From assembly GCF_000765745.2 (NCBI RefSeq), contig NZ_JRPC02000002.1, positions 52,470 through 116,469 of the forward strand: a stretch of DNA of 64,000 nt, read 5' to 3'. Below the pieces are notes generated by a model that searched no databases, was not told the DNA's origin, and saw only the letters and a list, made by a program, of their open reading frames with translations. This stretch comes from Helicobacter apodemus. Its GTDB lineage: Bacteria; Campylobacterota; Campylobacteria; Campylobacterales; Helicobacteraceae. Position 1 is the stretch's first letter. Each line of letters opens with the position of its first letter. A program made the position numbers and the translations under genes. Below are positions 1 to 8,360 of the stretch, in pieces.

Positions 1-1
1 G

Positions 2-580
2 GAGAATCTTTATTTTGCTCTGCCTAAGGGGGAGGATAAAAGGATTGTTGAAACTCTTTTAGAAATGGTAGAGTTGGGCACTTTAAGGAAAGTCAAGCCT
101 AATGCTTTAAGTGGAGGACAGCAACAACGGGTAGCTTTAGCTAGAGCTTTAGTGAGAAAGCCTAAAGTTCTACTTTTGGATGAGCCTTTCTCCGCTTTAG
201 ATTTAGTAACTGCACAGAATCTTCAAACAGAGCTTTTGGGGATTCATCGGCATTTTGGATTAAGCACTTTTTTAGTTAGCCATAACTTTAGTGAAGTATT
301 TTCTCTCTCTAATTATGTCTTGTATCTAAGTAATGGAAGAGTTGATAAAGAAGGTCCTCCCGAGCAGGTTTTTTTAAATGAGATTCCTAGTGGCAAGTTT
401 TTACAAAATGGTGTGGTATTAGACATAGTGGAGAGCGGTTTAGTTTTTGTTATCTCTGTGTTAGCAGGGAATAATATTGTAAAAATTACAGTATCTAGTG
501 AGGAGATTGAGGGGTTAAAAATTGGGGATTTGGTAATGTTAAGCTCTAAAGCGTGGAATCCTGTTTTGGTGAAACTTTAA
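2..580 (+). CDS. ABC transporter ATP-binding protein, 3' part (ModC-like)
   Basis: The gene starts before the window; 192 residues of the carboxyl part are visible. It shows the ABC signature LSGGQQQRVALARAL, a Walker B segment LLLDEPFSALD and the switch histidine in VSHNF, so it is the ATPase of an importer. About 65 residues after the H-loop look like a TOBE-type ligand-sensing domain. In Campylobacterota such a short ATPase with one TOBE-like tail is usually the molybdate/tungstate ModC. The Walker A segment and the permease partner lie outside the window, so the substrate is an inference. An internal ATG at 65 is not the start, because the open frame and ABC homology continue upstream to the window edge. 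Confidence 0.75.
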   Translation, partial: ENLYFALPKGEDKRIVETLLEMVELGTLRKVKPNALSGGQQQRVALARALVRKPKVLLLDEPFSALDLVTAQNLQTELLGIHRHFGLSTFLVSHNFSEVFSLSNYVLYLSNGRVDKEGPPEQVFLNEIPSGKFLQNGVVLDIVESGLVFVISVLAGNNIVKITVSSEEIEGLKIGDLVMLSSKAWNPVLVKL

Positions 581-722
581 TAAGTTTTAAATGTGAGATT
601 TATAGATGAATAACAAAATAAAATTATTTAAAGGAATGATGTTTAAGTAAAGCATAATAAGTAAAGAATAAATAGACGTATTATTTAAGGAAATATTAAA
701 AAATAGCAAACTAAAGTTATTG

Positions 723-728
723 TATAAT
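723..728 (+). promoter_or_regulatory. candidate -10 box of the methyltransferase gene
   Basis: A perfect TATAAT sits 25 bases before the start codon at 754, inside a 173-bp AT-rich intergenic region with no other gene. Campylobacterota housekeeping promoters often have a good -10 and no clear -35, as here. An AAGGA ribosome binding site follows at 742-746. Confidence 0.5.
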
Positions 729-753
729 AAAGCAAAAATTTAAGGACTAAGTA

Positions 754-2340
754 ATGCAAAATTGGAATGAAGGTTACTTTTCAGATTTTTCTTATACTAA
801 AGGTTATTATAGTGCTATAAATCCACTGCTAATGAATTTTCATCTAGCTTTAGCAGGTATTAAAAGTAATACCATAGATGAGAGGGCAGAGGATATATCC
901 CCCCCTCCAGAGTTTAATTACTTAGAACTTGGTTTTGGTATGGGGATTAGTGTTAATATTCACGCTGCTACGAGCAGGGGATGTTATAGTGCCGTAGATT
1001 TTAATCCTGAGCATATGGCTTATGCAAATACCTATGCTAAATCAGATAATATTACTTTGTATAATGAAAGTTTCAAAGAGTGTTTGGCTAGATTAGAGAA
1101 AGAAAAAATAACCTTTGATTATATTTGCTTTCACGGGATTTTTTCTTGGATTTCTAAGGAAAACAGAGATATTATTTTAGAGATTGTTTATAAGTTTCTA
1201 AAAGTTGGTGGGGTTGTTTATAATAGCTATAATTGCTTCCCCCAACAAGTTTTTGCTCTCTCTATTAAAGAGATTTTATCATTACACCACCAATTAAACC
1301 GTAGTATTGATGTCAATGCTAGTGATCGTCTTTTAAGGAGTATAGAGTTTCTTTCTAAATTTACAAAGATTAATCCGCTTTTTATGAGAAATCCTGATGT
1401 TAGTAATTTTATATCAAGAATTTCAGATATGAAAAATTCAGACATTACTTATCTAGCACACGAATATTTAAATGCAGAATGGAATGTCTTTTATTTTTAT
1501 GAGATTGCTAAAATGATGGAGAATGTGAAATGTTCTTATGTTGTGAATACAGATCCCTTAGATCATTTAGATGGTTGTAATTTAAGCGAGGAGGCAAGAG
1601 AGTTTCTAAGCGGCATAGCCGATCCTATCTTTAGAGAGCAGCTTAAGGATTATTGTGTCAATCGTAATTTTAGAGGTGATATTTTTGTCAAAGGAATATA
1701 TAGGTTTGGGCAAAATGTTTCTATGCAAAGAATTTTAAATACAAGGTTTGTTTTAATAACGCCTATAACAGCTTTTAAGAGTGATATGGATGTAGTGCTT
1801 GGGACTTTGTCTTTAGATAAAGATTTATATAAAAGAGTTTTAGAATATCTGCAATCCCAATCTTATAGACCAAAGTCTAGTTCAGAGATTATGCAAGAGT
1901 GTGATATGGATTTTTCAAGTTTAGTGACATCAGTGCTAGTTTTAATTAAGCAAGGTATGCTTTTCCCTACACAAAACATAGATGAAACAATCAAGAATCG
2001 TGCAAGAGCCTATAATGAGATTTTATTTAACCAACAACTTCACGATGAAACAAATGTTTATGTAGCTGCTCCTCTTATTAATTCTTGCATTGGGGTGGGC
2101 ATTATAGAGCAATTGATTATGAAAACCTATATAGAAAATGTTAAAGACAAGGATAAGGATAAAGATAAACATAAGCTTGCATTAAAAACCTTTGAACTCT
2201 TTAAGAAGTATGGTAAGAAAGTTGTAGAAAATGGCGTTGTTATTGAGAAAGATTCGGAAAATATCAAAAAAATTGAAGCAGTAGTCAAAGAGTTTATGGA
2301 AAAACTTCCCCTTTACCAAGTCTTAGGAATTTTAGATTGA
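754..2340 (+). CDS. class I SAM-dependent methyltransferase with C-terminal regulatory-type region
   Basis: The 528-residue product has a SAM-binding motif I (ELGFGMG, residues 58-64), an acidic post-I strand (AVDFNP) and a Rossmann methyltransferase core in the first ~170 residues. The remaining ~350 residues resemble the family annotated as methyltransferase regulatory domain proteins (PF10119 type); substrate unknown. The start is set by AAGGA at 742-746, seven bases before ATG. Two slippage-prone tracts are seen: a run of seven C at 899-905 (codons 49-51) and a Lys-Asp hexamer repeat at 2143-2175 giving [11 protein letters not shown]. The stop overlaps the hisF start (TGATG), suggesting co-transcription with hisF, though no histidine role is implied. 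Confidence 0.75.
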   Translation: MQNWNEGYFSDFSYTKGYYSAINPLLMNFHLALAGIKSNTIDERAEDISPPPEFNYLELGFGMGISVNIHAATSRGCYSAVDFNPEHMAYANTYAKSDNITLYNESFKECLARLEKEKITFDYICFHGIFSWISKENRDIILEIVYKFLKVGGVVYNSYNCFPQQVFALSIKEILSLHHQLNRSIDVNASDRLLRSIEFLSKFTKINPLFMRNPDVSNFISRISDMKNSDITYLAHEYLNAEWNVFYFYEIAKMMENVKCSYVVNTDPLDHLDGCNLSEEAREFLSGIADPIFREQLKDYCVNRNFRGDIFVKGIYRFGQNVSMQRILNTRFVLITPITAFKSDMDVVLGTLSLDKDLYKRVLEYLQSQSYRPKSSSEIMQECDMDFSSLVTSVLVLIKQGMLFPTQNIDETIKNRARAYNEILFNQQLHDETNVYVAAPLINSCIGVGIIEQLIMKTYIENVKDKDKDKDKHKLALKTFELFKKYGKKVVENGVVIEKDSENIKKIEAVVKEFMEKLPLYQVLGILD

Positions 2341-3128
2341 TGTTTTCGCCCTTGACAAAACGCATTATACCTTGTTTGGATATTAAAGAAGGACGTGTAG
2401 TCAAGGGGGTAAATTTCTTAGGATTGCAAGATGCAGGAGATCCTGTAGAGGTAGCTAAAGGTTATAATGATGAGGGGGCTGATGAAATTGTTTTTTTAGA
2501 TATTACCGCTACTAGTGATAATCGTAACATTACACTTGAGATAGTAAAAGCAGTTGCTAAAGAAATATTTATTCCCTTAAGTGTTGGTGGCGGAATCCGA
2601 AATTTAGAGGATATGTATAATCTTTTGAATGTGGGCTGTGATAAGGTAAGTTTAAATTCTTCTGCTCTTGCTAATCCTGATTTAATCACGCAAGGTGCAA
2701 AGAGATTTGGCTCTCAATGTATAATAGTAGCCATTGATGTAAAAAGAAATGCAAGTAACCCCGCAAAACTAGAGGTTTATACACACGGAGGACGAAAAAA
2801 TACAGAGATTGGTTTATTGCAATGGGTAAAAGAAGTTTATAATCGCGGTGCTGGAGAGATTTTGCTAACAAGTATGGATTGTGATGGGACAAAGAGTGGT
2901 TATGATTTAGAGGTTTTGAGGGAAGTTTCTAGCCTTGTAGATATACCCCTTATTGCAAGTGGTGGTGCAGGGAGTAAGGAGCATATCCTTGAGGCTTTTA
3001 GAAATGGTGCAGATGCTACTTTGGCGGCTTCTATTTTTCATTACCAAGAAATAAGCATTATAGAGTTAAAGGAATTTTTGAGAGATGAAGGAATTCCTGT
3101 GCGTTTTCCCTCTATAGTTAGTCTTTAG
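2340..3128 (+). CDS. hisF: imidazole glycerol phosphate synthase, cyclase subunit HisF
   Basis: HisF is the cyclase subunit that uses ammonia from HisH to turn PRFAR into imidazole glycerol phosphate and AICAR. The beta/alpha-barrel shows [16 protein letters not shown] at the N terminus with the catalytic Asp, the SVGGGIRN phosphate loop, the second catalytic Asp in [15 protein letters not shown], and IASGGAGS. Length, 262 residues, is typical. I chose ATG 2340, which overlaps the upstream stop; a TTG three bases earlier is possible. Its partner HisH is at 5.7 kb and hisA at 6.3 kb, separated by three unrelated genes. Its 3' end overlaps pdxJ on the other strand by 11 bases. Confidence 0.95.
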   Translation: MFSPLTKRIIPCLDIKEGRVVKGVNFLGLQDAGDPVEVAKGYNDEGADEIVFLDITATSDNRNITLEIVKAVAKEIFIPLSVGGGIRNLEDMYNLLNVGCDKVSLNSSALANPDLITQGAKRFGSQCIIVAIDVKRNASNPAKLEVYTHGGRKNTEIGLLQWVKEVYNRGAGEILLTSMDCDGTKSGYDLEVLREVSSLVDIPLIASGGAGSKEHILEAFRNGADATLAASIFHYQEISIIELKEFLRDEGIPVRFPSIVSL

Positions 3129-3915
3129 CCTCTTTATTTTGCATTAAGGTAAGCATATCTTTAATGGCTTGTTCTAATCCACTAAAAATAGCTCTAGCAA
3201 TAATACTTTGTCCGATATTTAATTCAAAGATTTCTGGGATTTTTAGAATAGGTTTTAGATTATGATAGTTTAAGCCGTGTCCTGCAGCGACTTCTAATCC
3301 TAACCATTTAGCTTCTTTTGCGGCATTTTGTAAGTCTTGGATAGATTTTTCATAAAGCTCTTTTAAAGATGCTCTTGGAATCTCTAAACTTTTGAGGCTA
3401 TGCTGGGTTCTAGGGAGGTTTGAAAAAAGCATTAAATGCAAATTCGCATAAGTGCCTGTGTGTAGTTCTATCATCTCTGCTCTAACTTCTTTAGCAGCAC
3501 AAATTTGTGCAATATCAGTATCGATAAAAAGTGAAACTTCGGTGCCAATGCAATGAAAAGCTTGTATGATTTCTTGGATTCTTTGGAGGTTTGCTTGAAT
3601 ATCTAATCCCCCCTCTGTTGTTATTTCCTCTCTATTTTCAGGGACTAAGGTTATCCTTTGGGGTTTAAGATTTAAGAGAGATTCTATAATTTGGGGATTA
3701 ATAGAGCATTCAATATTAACAGGTAAAAAAGAAGATTGTAGAATATTTTGAATATCTAAATCGTGAATATGCCGTCTATCTTCGCGTAAATGTATCGTGA
3801 TTTGGTGTGCCCCTGCTCTTTTAGCGATGAAAATGGCCTCTAAAGGATCGGGGTCATTAATAGCTCTTGCTTCACGCAAAGTTGCTATATGATCAATATT
3901 TACTCCAAGTAGCAT
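3118..3915 (-). CDS. pdxJ: pyridoxine 5'-phosphate synthase PdxJ
   Basis: PdxJ condenses 1-deoxyxylulose 5-phosphate with 3-amino-2-oxopropyl phosphate to make pyridoxine 5'-phosphate (DXP-dependent vitamin B6 route). The 265-residue product starts [15 protein letters not shown] and has the [10 protein letters not shown] segment, the NIECSI strand and VAAGHGLNY with the catalytic His; these are family hallmarks. In H. pylori pdxJ is paired with pdxA; here no pdxA lies beside it, and the gene faces the end of hisF with an 11-base 3' overlap. It starts 54 bases from the divergent exonuclease gene, so both promoters share a very short spacer. Confidence 0.95.
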   Translation of the reverse strand: MLLGVNIDHIATLREARAINDPDPLEAIFIAKRAGAHQITIHLREDRRHIHDLDIQNILQSSFLPVNIECSINPQIIESLLNLKPQRITLVPENREEITTEGGLDIQANLQRIQEIIQAFHCIGTEVSLFIDTDIAQICAAKEVRAEMIELHTGTYANLHLMLFSNLPRTQHSLKSLEIPRASLKELYEKSIQDLQNAAKEAKWLGLEVAAGHGLNYHNLKPILKIPEIFELNIGQSIIARAIFSGLEQAIKDMLTLMQNKEAKD

Positions 3916-3978
3916 ACTTTTCCTTTTTGGTAGATTTGTGTAAGATTTTAACTAAAATTACTTTAAAGGATGTTTGTT

Positions 3979-4803
3979 ATGGTAATGGTTTTTGATTGCG
4001 AGACTATCCCAGATGTGGCATTGATTAAAAAAACTTTTCAAAGTGAGTTTCAAAGTAGGGATATAGTTACACAAGATGATTTAGAGATTAGTAAAGAAGC
4101 CCAAAAAATACAAAAGGAGTTAAGTGGTAGTGAGTTTTTACCCCTTTGTTATCATCAAGTTGTTTCTATTGCTGCGGTTTTTTGTGATGAATATGGAAAC
4201 TTTAAGAAAGTGGGGAATTTTTCAAGTGTTGGGAATACTAAAGAGGAGCAAGAGAAGTCGCTTATTAAAGGGTTTTTGGAGTATTTAAATAAACATCAAC
4301 CTAAGCTTGTAAGCTTTAATGGTAGGGGATTTGATATGCCAATGCTATTACTTAGGGCAATGAAGTATAAACTATCGGCTAATGCTTATTTTGAAGTAGA
4401 GAATCTGCAATTTAATAAGAGTAAATGGGAAAATTATCGCCAAAGGTATAGTGAGCGATTCCATACCGATTTATTGGATGTATTAGGGAATTATGGTGCT
4501 ACTAGAGGATTGAAACTTGATGTTTTAGCAAATCTTGTAGGGTTTCCGGGTAAGTTTGATGTTTGTGGGGATATGGTGCTTGATTTATATTATAAAAAAG
4601 AATATGAAAAGATTAACACCTATTGTCAAAGTGATGTTTTAAATACCTATGGATTATACCTTAATTATGAGCTTTTATCCGGGAATTTAAGTGTGCAAGA
4701 GTATCAAAATATTTTATTGCATTGGAGAGATGCTCTCCCACAAGATAAAGCATATTATCGGATATTTTTTGATACAATCACGCAGCAAATTGAAAGTTTA
4801 TAA
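3979..4803 (+). CDS. 3'-5' exonuclease, PolB-like DEDD family
   Basis: This stand-alone proofreading-type exonuclease domain (PF10108 type) has ExoI FDCETIP (Asp and Glu metal ligands), ExoII SFNGRGFDMPML and ExoIII YCQSDVLNTY, i.e. a DEDDy set. No polymerase domain follows. An ATG at 3970 overlaps the ribosome binding site AAAGGA (3965-3970); the ATG at 3979 is eight bases after it and gives a 274-residue protein starting MVMVFDCET, so I moved the start there. Likely role is DNA or RNA 3'-end trimming; the biological substrate is not known to me. The next gene follows with an eight-base gap. Confidence 0.85.
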   Translation: MVMVFDCETIPDVALIKKTFQSEFQSRDIVTQDDLEISKEAQKIQKELSGSEFLPLCYHQVVSIAAVFCDEYGNFKKVGNFSSVGNTKEEQEKSLIKGFLEYLNKHQPKLVSFNGRGFDMPMLLLRAMKYKLSANAYFEVENLQFNKSKWENYRQRYSERFHTDLLDVLGNYGATRGLKLDVLANLVGFPGKFDVCGDMVLDLYYKKEYEKINTYCQSDVLNTYGLYLNYELLSGNLSVQEYQNILLHWRDALPQDKAYYRIFFDTITQQIESL

Positions 4804-4811
4804 GGAAAAGT

Positions 4812-5717
4812 ATGTTATCAAAAGAGATTTTGCATTTCAATGAAATAAGATATGAGATTAGAGCGTATTTATGTTTTTTATTCCAACGCAATATTAAGAA
4901 TTATCTCCCTTATATTGAGCTTAATAAAATTATTGAGGGATTGCATAAAATTGAAAAAGAAGTCGGTATTTTTGAGCTACTTTATATTTTAGATTCTGCT
5001 GGAAATTTAGTTATTGATGGCATTACAAGCAATACAAGTTTGAAATGTAAAAAAGGAGAGAATCACAATGATAGGGCTTATTTTTATCGTGCTATTAAAG
5101 AGAAGAAATGTATTTTAACCGACCCTTACCCCTCTGTGGCGAGTGGGACTTTAGTTGTAACAGCAGCCTATCCTTTATATAATGATAGGGGTGAGCTTAT
5201 ATATGTTGCCTGTATAGATTTACCCTTAGAGAAAATCCCCCATCTTGTTAATCCAACTTTTCTTTTTGGCATCTCTTCAAATTTTAGAAAAATGGTTTAT
5301 TTTGTAATGTCTTTAGCCCTTTTTGCGATTTGTGTTTTATTGCTTGTTAAAGGAAGTGTTAGTATGTGGGATGCTTTAGGGAATTTTAATAACTTAGATA
5401 TTAAAGATGTTTTTGAAGCTACGATTTTAATCACACTTTCTTTAGCGATTTTTGATTTAGTGAGTGCTATTTTCGAAGAAGAAGTTTTAGGGAGGCATAA
5501 ATCCCAAGATTCTAAAGTTGTGCATCAAACAATGATTCGATTTTTAGGTTCTATTATCATTGCTTTAGCAATTGAAGCCTTAATGCTTGTCTTTAAAATG
5601 ACAATTACAGAGCCTGATAAGTTAATTTATGCGGTGTATTTAATTGCTGGTGTTACTTCACTTTTAATTGGTTTGTCGCTTTATGTTAAATTTACAGCAG
5701 TAGTGCGTAAAGGTTAA
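4812..5717 (+). CDS. PDC/Cache sensor-domain protein with four C-terminal membrane segments
   Basis: Residues ~50-143 resemble a PDC/Cache ligand-binding domain: LLYILDSAGNLVIDG, then NDRAYFYRAI, then a DPYPS turn, and PLYNDRGELIYVACIDL. Four hydrophobic helices follow at about 161-180, 201-221, 242-263 and 271-292. There is no signal peptide or membrane helix before the Cache part, so it may sit in the cytoplasm, unlike usual periplasmic Cache domains. No kinase, GGDEF or chemoreceptor output domain is present. AAGGA at 4802-4806 supports ATG 4812. The stop overlaps the hisH start (TAATG), so it is translationally linked to hisH, but a link to histidine synthesis is only positional. Confidence 0.7.
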   Translation: MLSKEILHFNEIRYEIRAYLCFLFQRNIKNYLPYIELNKIIEGLHKIEKEVGIFELLYILDSAGNLVIDGITSNTSLKCKKGENHNDRAYFYRAIKEKKCILTDPYPSVASGTLVVTAAYPLYNDRGELIYVACIDLPLEKIPHLVNPTFLFGISSNFRKMVYFVMSLALFAICVLLLVKGSVSMWDALGNFNNLDIKDVFEATILITLSLAIFDLVSAIFEEEVLGRHKSQDSKVVHQTMIRFLGSIIIALAIEALMLVFKMTITEPDKLIYAVYLIAGVTSLLIGLSLYVKFTAVVRKG

Positions 5718-6337
5718 TGCAAGAGTCTATGTTAGGGATTATTAATTATAAAATTGGGAATTTAGCAAGTGTGCAAAATGCTTTTAGAAAGCTCAATCAA
5801 GAAGCAGTTATTATAGAAGATCCACAGAGTCTTAAAAAGTGTAGCTTACTTGTATTGCCTGGTGTTGGTGCATTTGGCGATGCTATGGAGCATTTAAGCA
5901 GAAGTGGTATGCAAGAGGCTATTTTAGAATATGTAAAAAGTGGGAAGTATTTATTAGGGATTTGTCTTGGAATGCAACTTTTATTTCAAAGGAGTGAGGA
6001 GTTTGGAGAGCATTTAGGGCTTGGTTTGTTAGAAGGCGAGGTTCTTAAGATTGCAGGATTAAAAAAGGAGGAGAAGATACCGCATATGGGTTGGAATCTT
6101 GTTAAAAGGTATCAAGATAGTCCCCTCTTTAAAGGTGTACCCGCAGAGTTTTATTTATATTTTGTGCATAGCTTTTGTGTGAGGAATCTTAGCAATGCTA
6201 TAGGCGTTAGTCGCTATGGTATGGAATTTGCCTCTATGGTGCAAAAGGATAATATTTTTGGGATTCAGCCCCATCCAGAAAAATCACATAATGTGGGCTT
6301 AAAAATCTTACAAAATTTTATACACTTAAAGGATTAA
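5717..6337 (+). CDS. hisH: imidazole glycerol phosphate synthase, glutamine amidotransferase subunit HisH
   Basis: HisH hydrolyses glutamine and channels ammonia to HisF. The class I amidotransferase triad is visible: the Cys nucleophile in GICLGMQLLF and the His-Glu pair in GIQPHPEKSHN; the oxyanion strand is LPGVGAFGDAM. ATG 5717 overlaps the preceding stop and has AAGG three bases upstream; an in-frame ATG at 5729 would give the family-like MLGIINYKIGN start and is a real alternative. hisA follows after one base. hisF is 2.6 kb upstream rather than adjacent, so the two subunits of one enzyme are made from separated parts of this locus. Confidence 0.95.
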   Translation: MQESMLGIINYKIGNLASVQNAFRKLNQEAVIIEDPQSLKKCSLLVLPGVGAFGDAMEHLSRSGMQEAILEYVKSGKYLLGICLGMQLLFQRSEEFGEHLGLGLLEGEVLKIAGLKKEEKIPHMGWNLVKRYQDSPLFKGVPAEFYLYFVHSFCVRNLSNAIGVSRYGMEFASMVQKDNIFGIQPHPEKSHNVGLKILQNFIHLKD

Positions 6338-6338
6338 A

Positions 6339-7052
6339 ATGCAAATTATCCCCGCAATTGATTTAAAAGATGGCTATGCTGTAAGATTAAAACAAGGCGA
6401 TATGCAAAGTGCAAAAATTTATGATAAAAATCCTTTAAATCTTTGTGCTATTTTTGAAGATTTGGGTGCGGAATATCTCCATATTGTCGATTTAGATGGT
6501 GCTTTTTTGGGGAGACCCAAGAATAGAGCCATTATTGAACGAATTTGCAGGGATTGTAAGCTAAAAATTGAAGTGGGTGGCGGGATTCGGAATGAGGATA
6601 CCATTAAGGGCTATTTAGATATGGGAATTACCCGTGTAATTTTAGGTTCTATTGCATTACAAAAGCTAGATTTTGCTTTAGCTATGGCGGAGAAATATCC
6701 TATTGTCATAGGGATTGATGCAAAAGATGGAAAAGTTGCTATTAATGGGTGGGGAGATACACAAAGTATTTTAGCCCAAGACTTTGCTAAAGAGTTTTTA
6801 GGGAGCAAGATAGAGGCTATTATCTGCACAGATATTGCACGAGATGGAATGCTTGAGGGGATTAATATAAGTTTTACCCAAGCAATCGCTAAAGCAAGCG
6901 GAGTTTTTACTATTGCTAGTGGAGGTTTATCAAGTCTAGAAGATTTGCAGATATTAAAAGATAATGGAATTAAAGCAGTGATTGTAGGTAAGGCGTTTTA
7001 TGAAAGAAAAATCGATCTACAAAAAGCCTTCCAAAAATTTGGAAATTCGTAA
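6339..7052 (+). CDS. hisA: phosphoribosylformimino-5-aminoimidazole carboxamide ribotide isomerase HisA
   Basis: HisA isomerises ProFAR to PRFAR, the substrate of HisFH, by an Amadori rearrangement. The 237-residue barrel begins MQIIPAIDLKDGYAVRLKQG with the catalytic Asp in AIDLKDG; the second Asp is in ICTDIARDGM, and phosphate loops are VGGGIRN and ASGGLSS. It is separated from hisH by one base and is the last gene of the run; an 85-bp gap leads to the cheY operon. Other his genes (hisG, D, B, C, I/E) are not in the window. Confidence 0.95.
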   Translation: MQIIPAIDLKDGYAVRLKQGDMQSAKIYDKNPLNLCAIFEDLGAEYLHIVDLDGAFLGRPKNRAIIERICRDCKLKIEVGGGIRNEDTIKGYLDMGITRVILGSIALQKLDFALAMAEKYPIVIGIDAKDGKVAINGWGDTQSILAQDFAKEFLGSKIEAIICTDIARDGMLEGINISFTQAIAKASGVFTIASGGLSSLEDLQILKDNGIKAVIVGKAFYERKIDLQKAFQKFGNS

Positions 7053-7137
7053 AAATTTATTATTGTAAGTAGCAATTTATGCTATTATTATATTTAGCAA
7101 AAGCGAAATAATTAGTTGCAATTTTAAGGAGTTTATC

Positions 7138-7512
7138 TTGAAAATGGTTGTTGTTGATGATAGTTCAACTATGAGACGAATTATAAAAAATACTTTGGCA
7201 CGACTAGGTTATAATGATATTTTAGAAGGCGAAAATGGTGTTGAAGGCTGGGATAAAATGGATAAAAACGCTGATGTTAAAGTGTTGATTACAGACTGGA
7301 ATATGCCCGAGATGAATGGTTTGGATTTAGTTAAGAAAGTTCGTTCTGATGAACGATTTAAAGATATTCCTATTATTATGGTTACAACAGAAGGTGGTAA
7401 AGCAGAAGTTATTACCGCACTTAAAGCTGGAGTAAATAACTATATTGTTAAGCCTTTCACTCCTCAAGTCTTAAAAGAGAAATTAGAAGCTGTTTTAGGC
7501 ATAAATGATTAG
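7138..7512 (+). CDS. cheY: chemotaxis response regulator CheY
   Basis: This single-domain receiver is phosphorylated by CheA and binds the flagellar switch. The acidic pocket (VVDDSS), phospho-acceptor Asp53 in LITDWNMPE, the conserved Thr in MVTTEGG and Lys in IVKPF are all present; the sequence is very close to H. pylori CheY1 from memory. I kept the TTG start at 7138: AAGGAG at 7126-7131 is six bases upstream, and this start aligns residue 1 and Asp53 with H. pylori CheY1. An ATG at 7144 is 12 bases from that site. It heads a run cheY-prmA-ftsH-Psd-like-pssA with gaps of 2-16 bases, matching the motility/stress operon known in H. pylori. Confidence 0.95.
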   Translation: MKMVVVDDSSTMRRIIKNTLARLGYNDILEGENGVEGWDKMDKNADVKVLITDWNMPEMNGLDLVKKVRSDERFKDIPIIMVTTEGGKAEVITALKAGVNNYIVKPFTPQVLKEKLEAVLGIND

Positions 7513-7514
7513 AA

Positions 7515-8345
7515 ATGGATCCCTGTTATAATTCCCTCATTGTCAAAGCAGATAATTTTTTATGGCTTTTAAAGGATAAAGCATTAGAGATTACCAAAGA
7601 AGCTATAGAAGAAATAGAAAATGGTTTTATTATAAGAACTTTTAGTGATGTCCGAGATATTCGGCTTGAGCTTCAAAATTTTACAAAAAATATAGAAAGT
7701 GTTATGGGTCAAGAAATTTCTTTAGAATTTAAAGAAGCACAAGAAAAGAATCAAGATTGGATTGAAAAATATTATCATTCTGTTTCTCCATTGGAATATG
7801 GGAAATTTTATATTCATCCAACCTGGTATGCTAATAAAAAAGAAAAAATCAATATTATTATTGATCCTGCACTTGCCTTTGGAAGTGGTCATCATGGGAG
7901 CACTTTTGGTTGTATAAAAATGCTTGATAGTTTAGCATTGGAGAATAAGAAGATTCTTGATGTAGGCTGTGGAAGTGGAATATTATCTATTCTAGCAAAA
8001 AAATGTAAGGCAGAGGTGTGGAGTTGTGATACAGATAGTATAGCTGTAGAATCTACACAAGCGAATATGCTAAAAAATAATGTTACAATAGATACTATAT
8101 GGCAAGGTTCTTTAGAGATGATAAAGGAAAAGGAAGGGTATTTTGATGTTGTAGTAGCTAATATTTTAGCTGATGTGCTTATTGCATTACCTTTAGATAG
8201 GTTTGTAAAAAAGGGTGGAGTTTTGATATTATCTGGTATTTTAGAGAAGTATGAATCTAAAGTTCTTGATAAGTTCAAAAACTTAAAAAAGCTAAATGGA
8301 GAAACTATAGAAGAATGGGTAACCTTAGCTTTCAATAAAAATTAA
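7515..8345 (+). CDS. prmA: ribosomal protein L11 methyltransferase PrmA
   Basis: PrmA trimethylates ribosomal protein L11. The 276-residue protein has a divergent ~110-residue substrate-binding region, then the family segment AFGSGHHGST, SAM motif I LDVGCGSGILS (GCGSG at 151-155) and the motif IV-like VVANILADVL. It begins two bases after the cheY stop, with no separate promoter space, and is followed by ftsH after 15 bases. Order cheY-prmA-ftsH is conserved in Helicobacter. Confidence 0.92.
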   Translation: MDPCYNSLIVKADNFLWLLKDKALEITKEAIEEIENGFIIRTFSDVRDIRLELQNFTKNIESVMGQEISLEFKEAQEKNQDWIEKYYHSVSPLEYGKFYIHPTWYANKKEKINIIIDPALAFGSGHHGSTFGCIKMLDSLALENKKILDVGCGSGILSILAKKCKAEVWSCDTDSIAVESTQANMLKNNVTIDTIWQGSLEMIKEKEGYFDVVVANILADVLIALPLDRFVKKGGVLILSGILEKYESKVLDKFKNLKKLNGETIEEWVTLAFNKN

Positions 8346-8360
8346 TAAGGATATACCAAA

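Noticed and set aside
2143..2175. AARGAY hexamer repeats as a possible CRISPR or mobile element
   Set aside because: Only about five in-frame hexamers inside a coding sequence, with no spacers; no CRISPR array was seen anywhere in the window.
7892..8335. 147-codon reverse frame inside prmA
   Set aside because: Shadow of prmA; no ribosome binding site or family pattern.
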